A stretch of 64,000 nucleotides of DNA from Podocnemis expansa (Eukaryota; Chordata; Testudines; Podocnemididae): assembly GCA_007922195.1 (NCBI GenBank), contig ML682003.1, forward strand, positions 6,169,694-6,233,693, written 5' to 3'. A model generated the notes under the pieces. That model ran no database searches. It was not told where the DNA came from and saw only the letters and a list, made by a program, of their open reading frames with translations. Both the position numbers and the translations under genes were made by a program. Shown here in pieces: positions 35,901 through 50,900 of this stretch. Position 1 is the first letter of the stretch; the number at the start of each line of letters is the position of its first letter.

Positions 35901-38900
35901 TCTCAGCCAGGTTCCCGACTCTGAGGCTGGGACTACACTTAACATAGCAGCAACCAAGCTACGGTGGTCCGTGCTCACTGTTCCCTCTAAGCTGTGCGCA
36001 TGCACACAGGTTGTGAAACCTGCGCACACAGAAAAATAAAACACGCACAAAAAAATTCAACAGTGCTAATATTAGTGCACACAAAGAAAATTTTTTGTGC
36101 TCACAGCCTACAAAAAGTTAGAGGGAACACTGTAGTGCTGGGAAACCTTTTGTGCCCTGAAAACAGCAGCTAGGTCTCCCTGCGTTTTAGCTGTAGATGC
36201 AGCTCGACTGACAAGAGGAATCTTTCATCAATCTGGCTTCCACCTCCCAGAAGCGGACTGTCTGCACCAGAGTGCTCCAGTGACACAGCTGCAGCATGGA
36301 CATGCCCTCAGACTAGCAAGCGGATCAGACGCACGCATCCCCGCCACAGAGGGCTTTTCCAGTCAGCCAAACAAACAAACTAGTCAGCAAGTTCTGCCAA
36401 GCAGTCTCCACCCAGATTGGCAGCAAGTCCCAAGAGAGTTTTACACACCTCCCGTGCACTTGCTGGAGATTCAGAGGGCAAGAACTGTTATCTTAGAGAG
36501 CTTTCTAAACAAAGGAGACTGACTCTTAGCTAATGTTCTTAGGGAACCTGCCGTTTGGATGACACACCGTCCTCTCAGAGGAAGTGCTGTTGAACTAGCC
36601 CACAACAAAGGCTCTTCGCAGAGAGAAGCGCTCCCTGCAAGCAGACAAATACATCCCCGGCACCGTTCATTACTGCTTTTTTGGTGGTAGAGCACGTTCA
36701 CCTGCAGAAAGAAGGCAGGTAGGAAAGCTCCTCTTCCTGCCAAAGGTTTTGCCACTCACCACACAAGACAGCCAACACAAAGGCCCTGCAGTACCAGAAA
36801 GGCACTGTCACATGAATTTATATCAAGGGCCCTGGTTCCAACCTTAGCCCAGACACGATGAGTATCAAGACCACGCTCTGCCCAGACCATGGCTCACCAA
36901 ACCAAAGCATCCAACTAGCTCCAACCCTTCACCGCCCCACTCGCAGGGGTCCCAAAGAGAGGATTGGGGAGCCAGCAGCTTGTTTTCAAGGGAGTGTCCC
37001 AGCTGTTCCGAGTGTTGCCAGAAAGACATGTTACAGAATAGTTAGTGCCAGCAAGAAACCAGAAGGAAAACGCATTAGTGAAGTCTGGAGAAAGTGTTTC
37101 TTTTGCCTGACATTTTAACTTGAGCTTGACAAATGCCATTTTTTTCTTCACCAGTCTTATAGAAAACAAGAACAGCGCTGCCCGCCCTGCCCCTTCCCCA
37201 ACAAGGATTTGCGATTTAAGGCTCTGGCCAGTAAAGGACTCTTCTGGGGAACAGGCACCTGCAGGTGAGTGAATTAGCTGAGCTGTGACCTCAGGGCTCA
37301 TTAGGCTTCCCCACCCAACACATACCCACCAAGGCAGTGGGGAGGAGGGGTCAACTGCACATCAGCACTGCTCATTGGGCAAAAGAGCTGCTGTGCTCCA
37401 AAGAGCAGCTCCATAGGAGTGGCACATGGGCTCCAGTTTTCCTCTCTCCTTTCTGCAGCAGCACATGGCCAATTTTTGTTTTTAAACAAAGAAAAGAGCC
37501 TGCCAGACTCATCGCACTGCCTGGGATTGAGCGCCATGATGTGCTCTCTCCTTTCATGCATAGTCCCATTAGAGGTTCTGTGAGACAAAATGAGGCTGGC
37601 CAAGACACCTAGGTAGCCCTGCAGCTTTCTGCAAGTTCACAGAGTAATCCTGCTCTAGGTACCTGATTCCAGCTCCCTGCTGCCAGCTGGGCTGCTTCTG
37701 CAGGGCTAGCAGGAGCAGACTGTGGGCAGGAAAGCCAGCTGAGCTGGAAAGCACAGAGTACCACTTTAGTCTCTGCCCTCACAGAATCACGCATTAGGTT
37801 CCTACCCCTTGGAATGATGGGCCCTAATTCATGGAGGACACTAACTGTCTCATTCCTCCCCAGTGCCATGACATCCCTGTTCGTGAGACCCCAAGCAAGA
37901 CCACTGGAATGCAGTGAACTAACAGTCTTCTCTCTAGAGTGAGCCAAATGGAGAGAGACAGACAGGTAGGCAGAGCAGAGAGTAGGTCAGATTTAATGCC
38001 TCACACTGTACCTTGGTTTCTACCTTTATTCCCAGAACCTGAACAAGTAAAAAAAAACACAATGTTAGCAATGCAGGAGTAAGCCAACAACAAGTGACCT
38101 GCTTCCTCCCAAGACACGAGCCCAGCCAGGGGTTTGGCCTGGGATCTTCCCCATTCAGTGAGGCTGCTCGCATTCATCCACACAGACACAGGCAGTCACC
38201 AGTCAGCTGCTTCTGTCCCTCCAGCATGAAGGGGACAGTCCAACCACCTACCTTGGTGTTGAAGTACTGGAAGATGTTCCTGAGAATGTCTGCTTCGATT
38301 CTGGCCAGCACCAGTTCTTTGGGGGCATACATGGCCACACAGCCATAGCACAAGATCAGGGTGCTCTTTATCTTCTCTGCTTCGTTGTCACTGCGGTCCT
38401 GGCACAAGAGATGGGAAAGAAGTTAGAGAAGTAAGCGACCTCTTGGTCACCCAATCCATCGCCATGACAACACAGGACTGGTCCCTGTCCATCCTGGCCG
38501 TTGGTGCCCCGACCCCGGGATTTCCCACCAGGCAGTGGGTCTCAGACACTCCTTTTTCCTCCCCAGGTCCTTCGTGTTAGGTTTCTGTCCAGCCAGCTCC
38601 CCCACAGATTGAATTCTGTCCCTCTACCAGAGCAGTGGTAAGATGACCAGGGTCCACAGTGCACTGGGGCTCTGCTTCCAACGCTGTTTTTCACAGGACC
38701 ATAAATGGAATAATGCTAAATAGCCACCAGTTTTCAGGGCACTTAAACCCTACCTAAGAGGGGACCAAGTTAGACACTCCTGCCCTCTTTGGAAGACCTT
38801 CTGTTTTGTGCACTAGAATCACAGGCAGCAAGTTTAACTAGCCAGAGAACTACTTCTAGTTTGACATGCCCCATACAAAGGTAGAGTGCTATTCTACTGC

Positions 38901-41900
38901 CTCCTTAGTTACCACAAGCTAGGCCACGGGCCCGCACATTCTTGTGGGGTTATGCTACACACAAGGTAGGCCTCAGACAACTGTAGTTTCTGACCATTGC
39001 CACTAGGTGACAGACCCAAGCCAGCCAGCCACAGGGGGCAGGTGTCAGGTGCTCCATGGGAGTAACCCCATTCACGTCCCAAAGGGGCAGCTACATCATT
39101 CTAGTTCAGCAAAAAAACAAAAACAAAAAAACAAGGAGTCTGGAGGCACTTTTAAGGCTAATGAATTTATTCATTCTCCCATTCAGCCTCTGTGGACTGA
39201 GTCAGGGGTCTGACGAGGCAGAGCTCAGACCATGATTTCCTGAGTCTTTCCTGGTGCAGCTCCCCTCTCAAGAGGGTTTTCTCCACAATGAGGGGTCATG
39301 GACCTTGAGTATCCCTAGAGGGCTGAATGGAACGAAAGTGTTGCCCTTACTCCCCTCCCAGCCTGCAAAAATGATACCCCTTGAAAGGCTCCTGTGGGGT
39401 GGAGGAGAGCAAGGTCACAGCCAGGACACATGGCTCTTCTGCCTCAGGAGGAGTCCCCTCACCGCAGTGTGCTTTGAGCATCTCTGACCAGTCTGACAAC
39501 TCACACCTGGCCCAGCTCCCCAACTGTTCACAGAATCATAGTCAGAGGGGCCCACATGAGGTCATCTAGTCCAACCCCCAGCTAAAAGCAGGACCATTCC
39601 CACTAAATCATCTGTTGGGTCTGAAGAGTCCTCAAGCTGGGCAAACAGGGCACAAAGCTTAGTTGGTGGGGGGGAAGGTCAGGAGACAATTCTGCAACAC
39701 CCCTGCTTCATCCCAGCCACAACAATCTGTACTGAACAGACATTCACCAGGCCTTGTCGAGAGGAACAAGTGTGGGTCAAGTCCACTCTGCACACTGCAT
39801 GCACTTGGACACATCCCAAGGTCCCTGTGCATCAGATTGCCAATCAAAGAGGGTGAATGTGTGACAATCCAAAGGGTAAATTGAGGGCTGGCTGCTGATT
39901 AATAACTCCTCGTCTAGGGTCCATATACTGCTCTGAACGGGGAAAGCACTAGATCTGTGTATTTACCATCTGCCCTCCACCTCCCACGAACTTCCCCATT
40001 TGGCACTGAGGCTCAAATTGAAGCTGTGGCTTTTCCAAGGCCAACAGCAAGGAAGAGCCCGAGCTGGGATTGAAGTTGCTAGGCACCCCCAGTTCCAAAC
40101 TCTTTGCTAGTTCTGGTAGCCTCTGCAGCCAACAATGTTCATGCCAAGAGCCCAGGGAACAGGGAAATGCCTGTCAAGTTTGCTAAAGAAACACAACAAG
40201 GCCTGATTAGCAGCAGCAACTCAGGTCCTGAGCTGGGGCAGTGGAAGGGGAAAGCACCTGCCCCAGTGACAGCTCTATTTGGCCCTTTTACCTTGAAGAT
40301 ACTGAACAATCCCACAGATTTTCTGAAGACATCAGATTTGACAAAATCTTCCAGCTTGGCTAGGGTTTCATCCAGGTGAGTTACTGCACATATCCCGAAG
40401 CTGGAGGCAAGTCCCTGGAGGACAGGGAAAGAGCAGATGGGCAGAAGATTCTTAATTCACCAACCCTGAGCAGCCTATTTGAAACCATCCTGGTTGGTGT
40501 AACACCAGGCTTTCGAAGTGTGCTCAGCCGATGGTGGTCCTGACAGCTGACACCAGTCACATGGAGCGGCAGGTTGTAAAAGTCTTTATGTAGGGTACAT
40601 CTTGGGAAAGGCCAGTCTCCACAGGCAGCCTAGCCACTCAGGCCCAAGAGGGATGGATACCTCACGCAGTCTGAACTACTGCAAGAGTGACGTTGGGGTC
40701 TGCCTTGCAGACCCCAGGGGCCATGGCTGCCCAGGTTCCCCAGCTGCCAACTCATGGACACAGCTCCTCTCTAGACTTCCCAGAAGTCACAGCAATCCAT
40801 GCAGACACAGATAAGGGCAAATTCAAGGGAATTCAGGTCTAGTGGCAATCAAAAGTAAACTCAACAGGCTGTCTTTGCACACGATCACACCCCACTCCAG
40901 ACGGTCTAGCAAGCTGGGCTAAAACTCCTAAGCAGCTTAGGAAAGGTGGTATTCCCAGAACTGCATGCTGGGGCCACAGACAGCCACTATTTGGTTAGTC
41001 TGCACTACACTTGGAAGGCTATGTGCAGGAAACATTCACCACAGAAGTATCTAAACAGCGCAAAGTAACACGACATGGCTGCTTGTGACAGCTATAAATC
41101 TCATCCCCAGCAGACAGAGCAGGAACCCTCCAGGGAGCCCATGTAACTAGAACAGTTAGAGCTGTGCCAGACCCTGGAGAAGGGATTCCAGTGGCAGGCA
41201 CCCCAAGCCAGCCTTCCTCTCCCCCAAAATGCTGGTCTCTAGTGAGCAGATGTTAACACAGCGTAAGGTATCACTATGGGTCAGTCACACAAGAGGCACC
41301 TCCTGTAATCCAGCCTCTTCCCAAGCACCCTACAGTCCTTAGCACTTCCCCCAGCATGAGCCAGACAGCAGCCAGTGCCAGGAGAGAGACTGCTTCAGTC
41401 TGAAATGATGACATGTTGCAAGCAGGAACTGTCAGGGCACGGCTTTAGCTCCCAAACACGTGCCTGGTCATTGCAGCATGGGCCAAGTGACCCGGGTGGA
41501 ATATGCTGCTTATAAAAAGGCTTCTAATGGAGAAGAGGGCTGGAGGCACACTAAACTGTCATTCATAGGTGCATGACACATGTGCTAGTTACACAGAGGG
41601 AGGCAGGGCAGGGAGCAGGAAAGCTCAGAAGAGGATGCACAACAGAGCAGGTACCACTCATCCTGCGTTTTACACTTCATCACCCCTCCCCATTGTCCAA
41701 GCAGATCCTGGGGGGAGCCTGGCACTCCTCAGAGAGGATCCAGGACTATTCACCCTTGGGTGGAGACAGGATCCAGAGTGGCTGCACTCCCTGTACAGAG
41801 TGCTAGGGGGTCACCACAACACCAGCTTGGGTCGTTCAAGTTTTCCCCATGATGATGCTGGAGCCACCATCTGCTCTGCTAATGCTCCTCAGACTCACAG

Positions 41901-44900
41901 CACACCCCACGCAATTCAGCCAGCCCTGAGCCTGCCCCAGCTTTGCCAGTGTACCTCCTGATTCACATCACCCCTCGGCATCCCTGTCAGGGGCTCACTC
42001 ACCAAGCAGGCCTCACACCCAGAACATAGTGTCCCTACCTTTCCTGTCTCACAGCAGAGGTCATATCAGGTGTGCATCAGTTGGAAATCAGGCCAGGAGG
42101 AGGGAAAATGACTCAGTTTGTGATGGTACCAGCGCTGGCCTCTGGAGACCAGAGATACTACTAAGATAGCAAGCCACCCTTCCACCTCTGGACACATTGT
42201 GCTGACCCATGTGGTGTCTCACCTCCCTTTCTGCTTCCTCCTGGTACCTGGCTGTTTCAAGCAGCTCTTGAAGCTGCTTCTGCACCACATCTTTGTTAGA
42301 ACAGACCCCCAGAGCTGTTCCAATGCACTTATACAGGAAGTTCTGCAAGACAAGAAGGAGTATTATGCTCTATGGAAGCAATACATCAGCAAAGCCCTTG
42401 GGAGAGCAGAGGTAACCCAAGGCTTCCATTTTGACTTCAGCTCCATTGCGATGCAAGCCATAGTCCAGGAGAAGACCCCGCTATTGATCCCAACAGCCCA
42501 GGGGCACCTGCTGATCTAACCCCTTTCAGCACCTCTGACTAGCCTGTGAATTGCAAATGACCCCCAGAATCCAAGCCTTCTGCTGTATGCGTCAGCCAAC
42601 CAAGATTGGCCCTAAGGGTCCCCAGTATACTCCTGCTGCTCCTCGCTGGGAGCAGACACTTCCCTCTGAAAGGAGGAGTTCTGAGCCAGGCTCCACATCC
42701 CATGGCTGCCTCCCTGGGACTAAAACCCAAGCAAACGACTGACATACCTTCTCTGAGGGAAAGCCATTGTAGCTGTTGAGCTCCTTGCACATTTCCACGC
42801 TGAACTGACAAATCCAGGAATGGTCAGCAATGGCTGTCAGCGTTTCCCTGAGGAGCTGCAGGTGAGAAACATTCAGCAAGATTAACCAGAAAACTGAGGC
42901 AGGCAAATAAACAAGGCTCATGTCAGCCATCATCCACCCAAGTGCCAGACACATTTGAGCCTCTGTTTAAAGCTCAGCCCCTTGAGTGCTTGAATCCCGC
43001 ATACCCCTGGGATGGAGGGTCCACTAACAGACCTTCACACCCAGCTGCCCTGAGGTGCTGGCAGCCTGCATTCTGCTGGCTTGACACAGAGATAAGCCGG
43101 ACTGTCCCCATCAGAGGTCAGACCTCACCTGGCTTAAGAACGACACCCTGCTCAGACCAAGGGTCTTGTGTGCTGACAGTGCCCGGAGCCAGAGGGAATG
43201 AACAGAACACAGACATCAAGTGATCCAGCCCATTACCTGGCAAACCAAGGCTAGGAACACAGAGCAGCTCTGCAAACTTCAGCAAACTCCACTCTGCACC
43301 AGAGCGCCTTTCTTCCAGCACTCAGCACAGACTGACTCGTACTGCCTGTGAACAAGTCTGACCAAGGAGCCGGATCCAGCATATGCACTGAGCAAGAGGA
43401 TCATTTACTGCTGTAGGCCTTACTTGAGCTCCGCAAATCCCCTGGATGTACACAGGACTAGAACTTATGACCCCAGTGGGCAGGAAACCCAACTACACTA
43501 GAGATGAAACATCCCATGGCCTTTCCCTAGGAGGCCCTGCCTGAACCAGCCACCAAGCCAGAAGCTTCCACAGCATCACTAACTGAAGTCCTTTGTTCTA
43601 TCCAAGCAGAAACGCTGGAAATGGCTCTTCAGAGAGATCGGTGATGACGGAGGGACAGCGGTCAGAGTTCCAGGACTACGACCTTGCATGTGGCTGGGCC
43701 TCTGCGCATGGCACAGAGGCAAGCTCCCTCTTCTGCAGGCCCCTCAGAAAAGGCACCAAGGTCTCCCGAGTGCTCCCTGGCAAGACCTTTCATGAGAGTT
43801 TGTGCTCCCCCTGACACACCATTAACCACAGAGGCTAATGCACCCTTCGAACACTCTTACCATAAGCAGCTCATCTTCCCATTCCTTCTGGGACAGGGAT
43901 TTTTCAGCGTTTGCTGAAATAAAAAAAGAAAAAAGGAACACCTCCTCATGTGCTAGTTTCCGATCTGCATCCTACACAGCGGAGACCACAATGGGCAAAG
44001 CAAGCTCTCGTTGGGATTGCTGAGCAAACACAACAGACAAATAAATAGCTCTGGGAACAAGGCTCATGTGTGAATGAGGAATGGCAAGGCATCAAAAATT
44101 ACCTTGGATTTACTGCCCATGACTTGACTGAAGTACAATATTTGGGAGCCATAAACAAGCCCTGTTCTCAGTTACAGAGCAGTGAAGATCTTTTGATCAA
44201 GGTGGCCACTGAAGACTGCTGAAGATCGTGAATGTACTTTGAAGAAGCTCTGCGCTTTTTGGCAAGTGGATCAGGCTCCCCCACCCCCAGGTGGGACCGC
44301 TGACCATTTCAGAGAAAGGGAAGGACTGGCCAAATGCAGAACGGCAAACCCTACAGGAGGTCACACCTTAATGTCAGTGGCCATCATGAGGAGGGGTGCA
44401 TCCAGCCAGGAGTGTCAGGGTCACAAGAGATCGCCTCTAACAAAGGTGTGGCCCATGTGCATTTCTATCCCCCTCAGGAGCATTCCTTCTGATAAAAATG
44501 GGAAAGAGTCTCCAGCACCGTGACTGTTGTCATGGGCTGAACTGTTGAATCCATGGACCACTCCCTGCTTTAGCCATGCATGAACAGCGGGAAGAGTTCC
44601 TAGCTGACCCTTTCATTATGGGCTTTTCTAGATTTTGCTCCTCAAAGCTGCACAGACTTTGAAGTGTGGCTGGCTTCCTGACTTTTGAAGGCAGGCTTTT
44701 CCCGAGTACAGAAGTGCAAACCAGATCAGTGATAGGGCAGGGGCCTGCCTTCACTGTTGTCAGAGGTGGAACCTCAAATTAAATGGACAGGTACACAGCC
44801 AGCCCAGTGAAAGGCGTTGCCTCTCAAGGCTTTAAGGTTTACTGCTTAATGTGGAGTAGCCAACAGTACCTCAAGGTTCCAAGCTGCTGCGCTCAGCCTT

Positions 44901-47900
44901 TGCTAAAGCACTTTTCTGAAATGGTCCTGGCCCCACCAATGTCTTACCTTCCAAGTGCTCCACTAAGGGGGGAATCTTCTCATTCCACAGCTGGCCCAGC
45001 TGTGGGTGGATATTAAGGTGCAATACATTCAGCAGACGCAGAGCAGCTGCCCCCCGACAATCCCCTAAATATGGCTGTGAAGACACTGTCTGGGGGCAAG
45101 AGAGCAAAGGAGAGTTACACGAGAGGAATTCAAAGGGGCGCCTGTAATTCACAAGTGTTGGAAGGTTACAGAAAGATGTGGAGGTGAAACGTGGCATCAC
45201 TCCTCTTCCCCAGCACAGTGCATTGCTTTAGCCATCACAGCAATACCAGTGGCCAGGGCACCAAGCCTGTAGCTAACAACAGAGGGGATATTTCACCAAT
45301 GCCTTGTTCCCAAGACATGCTAGGCGGTTTCCAATATCACTAAGAGTGGAGGACTTCGGCTTGTAAGAAGATATTTTGTCATACTGAACAGTGCCTCATG
45401 CCATCTTCAGATGTTCTTTAGGCATGTAGCACTCCAAGTCACTTAGGAAAATGAGACATTCTGGAAGATGTTTCCCTTTGTCTGTAAGAGGATGGAAGAC
45501 TGCAGAGAACTTCATCAGAGAGAGAAGACGACAACACCAAAGCAGAACAAGCCATGCTGTGACCAAGACCGCCATTCCCAGGCTCAGCGCATGCCCATCT
45601 CTCCGATTAGAATGAGGACAAGAACAGCAAGGCCCAGAGGAACGAATCACCAAGTTTTCACAGTGCCCCTGGATCCTGAAGGCCCTGTGCAGGGTAGCCA
45701 GTGGGCACTAGTGCAAGAGCAGACCATGCTGAGTCTGGTCTCCCCAGCACCTCAAGAGAGGCAAATTCAGAGAAAACCAGCCCCACCCCACTTACCAGCA
45801 GCCTGGCCAGCAGAGCATGAGGGGATGGCAGGTTTGCTACAAAGAGAAAAGACAAGTGTCAGAGGGACTTGTCTCACTTGAACCTCGGCACAAGGTCAGC
45901 AGCTTTGCTGGACACGCAATGCTGTTGCTGCAAGACACAGACCTGCCCGAAGAGCAGCACAGATACCAACCATTCGTGTCATAGCGGATAAGGCAGGCAT
46001 TTTCTCCCTCCTCTTGTTTCTTTGTGGCCAGGTGCATTAGGCTCTTGCAGAGGGGAGTCAGGGCACCAGTAAACTGGACTGGGGTCACAAACTCCAAGAG
46101 ATATGGCCAGAGAACCTGCAAAGAAGTGAGTCAGGGGTGCCTCACAACAGTAGTGCTTTCAGAGGAGCAAGAACTGGATCCAAGGGCCTCCGATCACCCC
46201 CCATGAGTAACGGCTGACCACAGCCATGGCTGGATGGGAAGGGGAGGCATCCGCTATTGTGGGTAACCTACCCTTGTGATGTCAACTATCTAAACATTCA
46301 CTTCCTCTCACCCACCAGCGCTCCTTTGAGGATACAGAGACCCCTCATGCTCCTGTGCTGAACACTAACACTAACCAACAGCAGGGTGTTCTCGTTTTCC
46401 CACCACTTACAAACTCATATTCGACAACTCCTTGGCCAGAGTTTAAAAAGCCAGATGTCCTCTGTTCAGAAGAAAGTCCAACTGGACTGTGATTGTTGAA
46501 CAGGTGAGGGAAGAGCCTATTTGTTCTCTCCTCGATGTCAGAAGAGGGGAAGAGCTGGACAATGGAGCATCTGGCTTTGGGAACTGTGGCCATCTGACTG
46601 GCCTAAAGGCAGGCCAGACAGCAGACTGTGAGGGATGTGTGCAGGGCAAACAAAAATCACCTGCCAGCTCTGACCAACTGCACTCAGAGCCCAGCCCAGT
46701 CCAGATTCATGGCCTCATTAAGGCAGGCGGTGAGCGCCAAGCGGGGTCAGAACGCAGGGTGCAGCTGCACCACGCAGCCTCACCTCATTCATCCTGTCAA
46801 TAGTCGTGCTAATGAGAAACAGCGTGTTGATGCTGATGCTCTGGACATTGTCGCTAGTTAAGTCATCAGCTTCTGGCGTCTGCTTCTTGGGTGGCTGTAG
46901 GGGAATAAGAACAGAGGCTACAAAAGAGGAGCATTGCTGTGATCAGACCCAGACACAGGGCAAGCAGGAGCCAGCTCCCTCCCCATGGGGTGGCACGAAT
47001 GCCTCTCCCTACCCCAGGAGCCTCATGTTTTCCAAGCCATGAACAAGGCAGGCTCAGCTGATGTCAAGCTGTAAGAAATGCAAAACAGCCCTTGGATCAC
47101 ATCAAGCCCCCACCTTCCCCTCCCCACCATATCCTGAACCTTTGCACGTCCATAGCCTTGTCTGTAGAGAGAGCTGCAGGTCACCCTTCAGCCAGAGGCC
47201 ACCAATGCTTTCTCCATTTTACCAGTAGGAGAAGGATGCACTGACTGCATGGTCTTTTCTTTTGTTCCTTCTTGTGTGCCCAACTTGACACCTTGGACTT
47301 TCCAAGGTGCTGAGCACTCCCTATGCTCACACAGCCACCCAGCATCTACAAAAGGACTCTGGGAACACATCTCCCTGGGACACTTAAGAATCTGGGCCCA
47401 CGAAGACCATGAGAGGCAGGCATGGCCAAGCTGTGCCCTCCAGCTTTTGGCTAGAAGTTAAGGAGGGTAAGGCCACTTGCCAAGACCCCAGCCCCTTACT
47501 CTCCTACCAGTCAGTCTACCCCAGCTCCCTGTTCTGCTCTAGCAGCAGCCCACAGAAGGCAAGGCAGCAGCCATTGAGGAGGGAGTTACAACAGTCAGTA
47601 AGGAAGGCATGTCAGCCTGTGGGTGAAGGACAGTACGAGTGTGAGAATCAGAGAACCAGGACTGGGATGGAGTTCGGGGGTTAGAAAATCCTGCCCTGGT
47701 GGAGAACTGACAGCTAGAGGGCATGGAGCAGATTGCACAGTGGAAGCCGCAGCTGTAATTTTGCCAGGCTTTCAGCAGCATGGGAGCAAGCAGATTCCAG
47801 GGGGAAGCAGCAATAGAAACCCAATTTTCCTATTCCCTGCTCTGCCTGCCTGCAGAGCTCCACAATCCTGTCTCCAGCTCACTTCTCTCCACCACAGAGG

Positions 47901-50900
47901 TGTGTGATCAGAGGAGACAACGGGTCCCTGCAAGCACTGCTCCCTCTTAAGCTATGCACATGCACACAGATTGTGAAACCCACACATACAACAAAATAAA
48001 CCATGCACAAAACAGACATATTTGCACAGACAATCTATGAAAAATTCGAGGGAACATTGTTTGCAAGGCGAGGCCACCAACTTCACCACATTTGGCTGGC
48101 CACACTGCACGCAGGACTCTGATTTCCCCAGGTCACACCTCCATTCCCAAGGTAAGAGTGGCTGCAATATGCTCCATCTCAAGAATGTTTGGTCTGGCCA
48201 CTGAGCTCTTGGCACAATCACTTTGGCTGTTTGTATCCCACCCAGATATGCTGGCTAGAATTAAAAACTGGACTTGCTCTCCCATGGGCTGAAGACAGAC
48301 ATTGTCATCCTGCTGTACCTACCGCAGCTAGCCTTAGAACAAGAGATGAGCTAGAGAGACAAGTTTTGCACCACATGCCAACACCCTGAGAGTGGAGAGC
48401 CAGTCCTCACGGTGAGACTGGGTGCCTCCAGTCTAGAAGGACAAGGCAATGGCAATCCTAAGAAATAGCTGCTAGGTTACTGTGTCTTGGCCGTTTTACC
48501 ATATCAGGGGGGAGGGCGCACTGGCGGACAATGTACTCAATCATGACTTCCCCTCCAGCCTGTTCCAGGTAGCCATGGTGAGCCATCGCGCTGATTACCT
48601 GGACCAGCGCCCGCTTCACCTAGAGGAATGGAGAATAGAGGTCAGCAGTAACTCCACAGTGACAGCCCTGTATTAGCAAAGCAAAGACCAGGAGGCCAGG
48701 CCAGACCAGTCTCCTGGTGTAAGTGGTCCTGTACCACCTCACTGTCTCCTAGGCACTGAGTGCAGGCTCAGCAAGCAAGGCTGACCCAGATTGGCCCCCT
48801 GTTGCCAAAAAGACACACACAAAGGCAAGCAGGCTGCCAGGTGCCCCCAAGAACGACACCTCACAAGCAGGTGAAGAAGCTCCAAAGGCTGCGTGATACT
48901 GCCTGCTGCTCTTGAGGGCCACATGTTTAAACTGAAAACCCAACCCAGGGTTTGTAAGCAGAGCCTCGCCCTGCACAACCAGAGCAGCTACAGACAGTAA
49001 CTTTTCTAACCCATGGGCCCAAATATTTGCTCACATGACACCTCAGAGGCACACAGTTTGAGGGAAATGTGACCAAGACGAGCTCCCAATATGCTCATTG
49101 TCTAAATCAGACTGTGCTGAAAAATGGAAGGGGGCAGAGTTGCAATCACAGGAGGGCAGCACAGCCTTTGGCAGCTAGGAGGAAGGACCTGAGAGAAGGA
49201 GCATCTCACGGGCTATGGAGCTGGCATGAGAAGAGGGACAGAGCAATAAAGGGAGCCCCAAGGTGAGCTGAGCTGGTATGGTCTGGGGCATGTACAAAAC
49301 AGGGGACAAGAACACTGCACTGAACGAGGATAGCCAAGTCCCAGGGAAGCACAGTTCACCTCACATGACCAATTGTCATTAAGGACAGAGAAGGGTGTTT
49401 CCACCTACCTTGTTACTGCTGTCCTGCAGAGGAAGTTTCATAGAAGAAAGAATAAAGGGCTTTTTAATCTCCATTTGAGAAGCTGGAAGAAAGAACAACA
49501 GCTCAGCAACTCACCACTGACCGCCCTACCCAGGTGGACCAGATCACCACTCTGTCAGCTTGCTGGCATCCCCCCTCCCAACAGCCCAGCCCCAGACAGA
49601 ATTCTAGTACTGCCCACCCTCTGTGGTCAGATCTGTGCTGATCAGTTCCCTCTCCAACTAGGAAGTACATTAAGTTAGAGATGGGAATGCAGCTTGCTGC
49701 TTATTTTTCCACCTGACCAGCAACTGGATAGCACACAACAGTCGCCCAGCCTTTGCTCAAAGGGACAGCAGAGGACTTCCTCAGGCCCCCACCAACCCTC
49801 ATCTTGTAGGATTGCAGGATATGATTCATCTGAAGGCAGAGGCTTTGCATGGAGTGGCCATGGATCAGAGAGCGATGGCAGCATTGTGCCAGCTTCACAC
49901 CTCCACCTGGACTGACCAACGGCTCCACTCCTTGGCTTGGGAGAAAGGAAGTCTACAGCAACATGCACAAATGAGGCCACAGCAAGCTCCTCATTGGGCA
50001 CTAGATCCCATTGCACCATAACCAGCCAGAAGGACAGCCCCATGTGGTGGAAGCAGAAAGCTCAGTCATTTAACCACAGAAAGAGTCCAGTTCGCCTAAG
50101 GTATTTTGACTACTAAGAGAAAGTGCCACACAACTGCTTGTTGTTTTTTTACTAAGAGAAAGTCTTCAAGCAGCTAACCATCCTAGGCCAGGTTTGCTCA
50201 GGGGACACCACCTGCCTGGAGACTCCAGGCCACTCAGTTCCTGGCTCCCCTCCCACCACCACCAAACCCCTCTCCCCCCCACCCCAGGAGAGAGAGCACT
50301 GACTATTTCCTCAGTGCAGCCTACCCACACATGAGCTGGAAGAAAGGAACAGAAAGTAAATCCCAAGCCACTTCCTGCAGGTTGGCCCCAAGGTTCCTGC
50401 TTTACAAAGCCCACACTGATTAACAGCTGTGTCCATATTACGTAGCATCATCTTATTGTGGGGCAGCAGGCAGACAAGGAGTGTGAAAAACATGCTAGGG
50501 ATTGTGTCTGGAGAGTTTATGGCCTGTGTGCCAGAGACCAACCATGGTGGCCCTCTCTGGCCTTAGAGCTGATAAAGGGTCCACAAGGAGACAGACTGCC
50601 AGACCCATGAGCCAGCCCTCTACATCTGCAGCCAAATGCTTCAGTTCCCTAAGCCCCTGGCCCAGTACCAATGAGTAACATCCACGTGGCAGCTCACCCA
50701 GCACAGATATTGCAACACCACTGGAGGGAGCAGGAATCATTTTTTTTTTTACTTACTAGCACAGTTGATGATTTGTCTCATGATGACCAGTGTCCCCACC
50801 CGGATCCTCTCATTGTGGTTCTCCAGCTTTGGGAGCAGGAAACCCAGCACACGGTCAGGAAATGTACAGGCTGCAGAAAAACAAGCACCAACCATTATGG

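Larger units (their letters stand above)
34599..42222 (-). other. MROH1 introns between window exons 14 and 20
   Basis: The introns include a 2,269-bp one (35743-38011) holding a MITE, a 1,893-bp one (38399-40291) holding a Penelope tail and a CR1 tail, and a 1,808-bp one (40415-42222) in which I recognise nothing. Listed repeats aside, the sequence is unassigned. Confidence 0.6.
42343..50756 (-). other. MROH1 introns between window exons 5 and 14
   Basis: Nine introns, the longest 46895-48499 (1,605 bp, with a MITE copy at 47935-48059) and 49483-50756 (1,274 bp). Apart from the MITE I recognise no feature. Confidence 0.6.
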
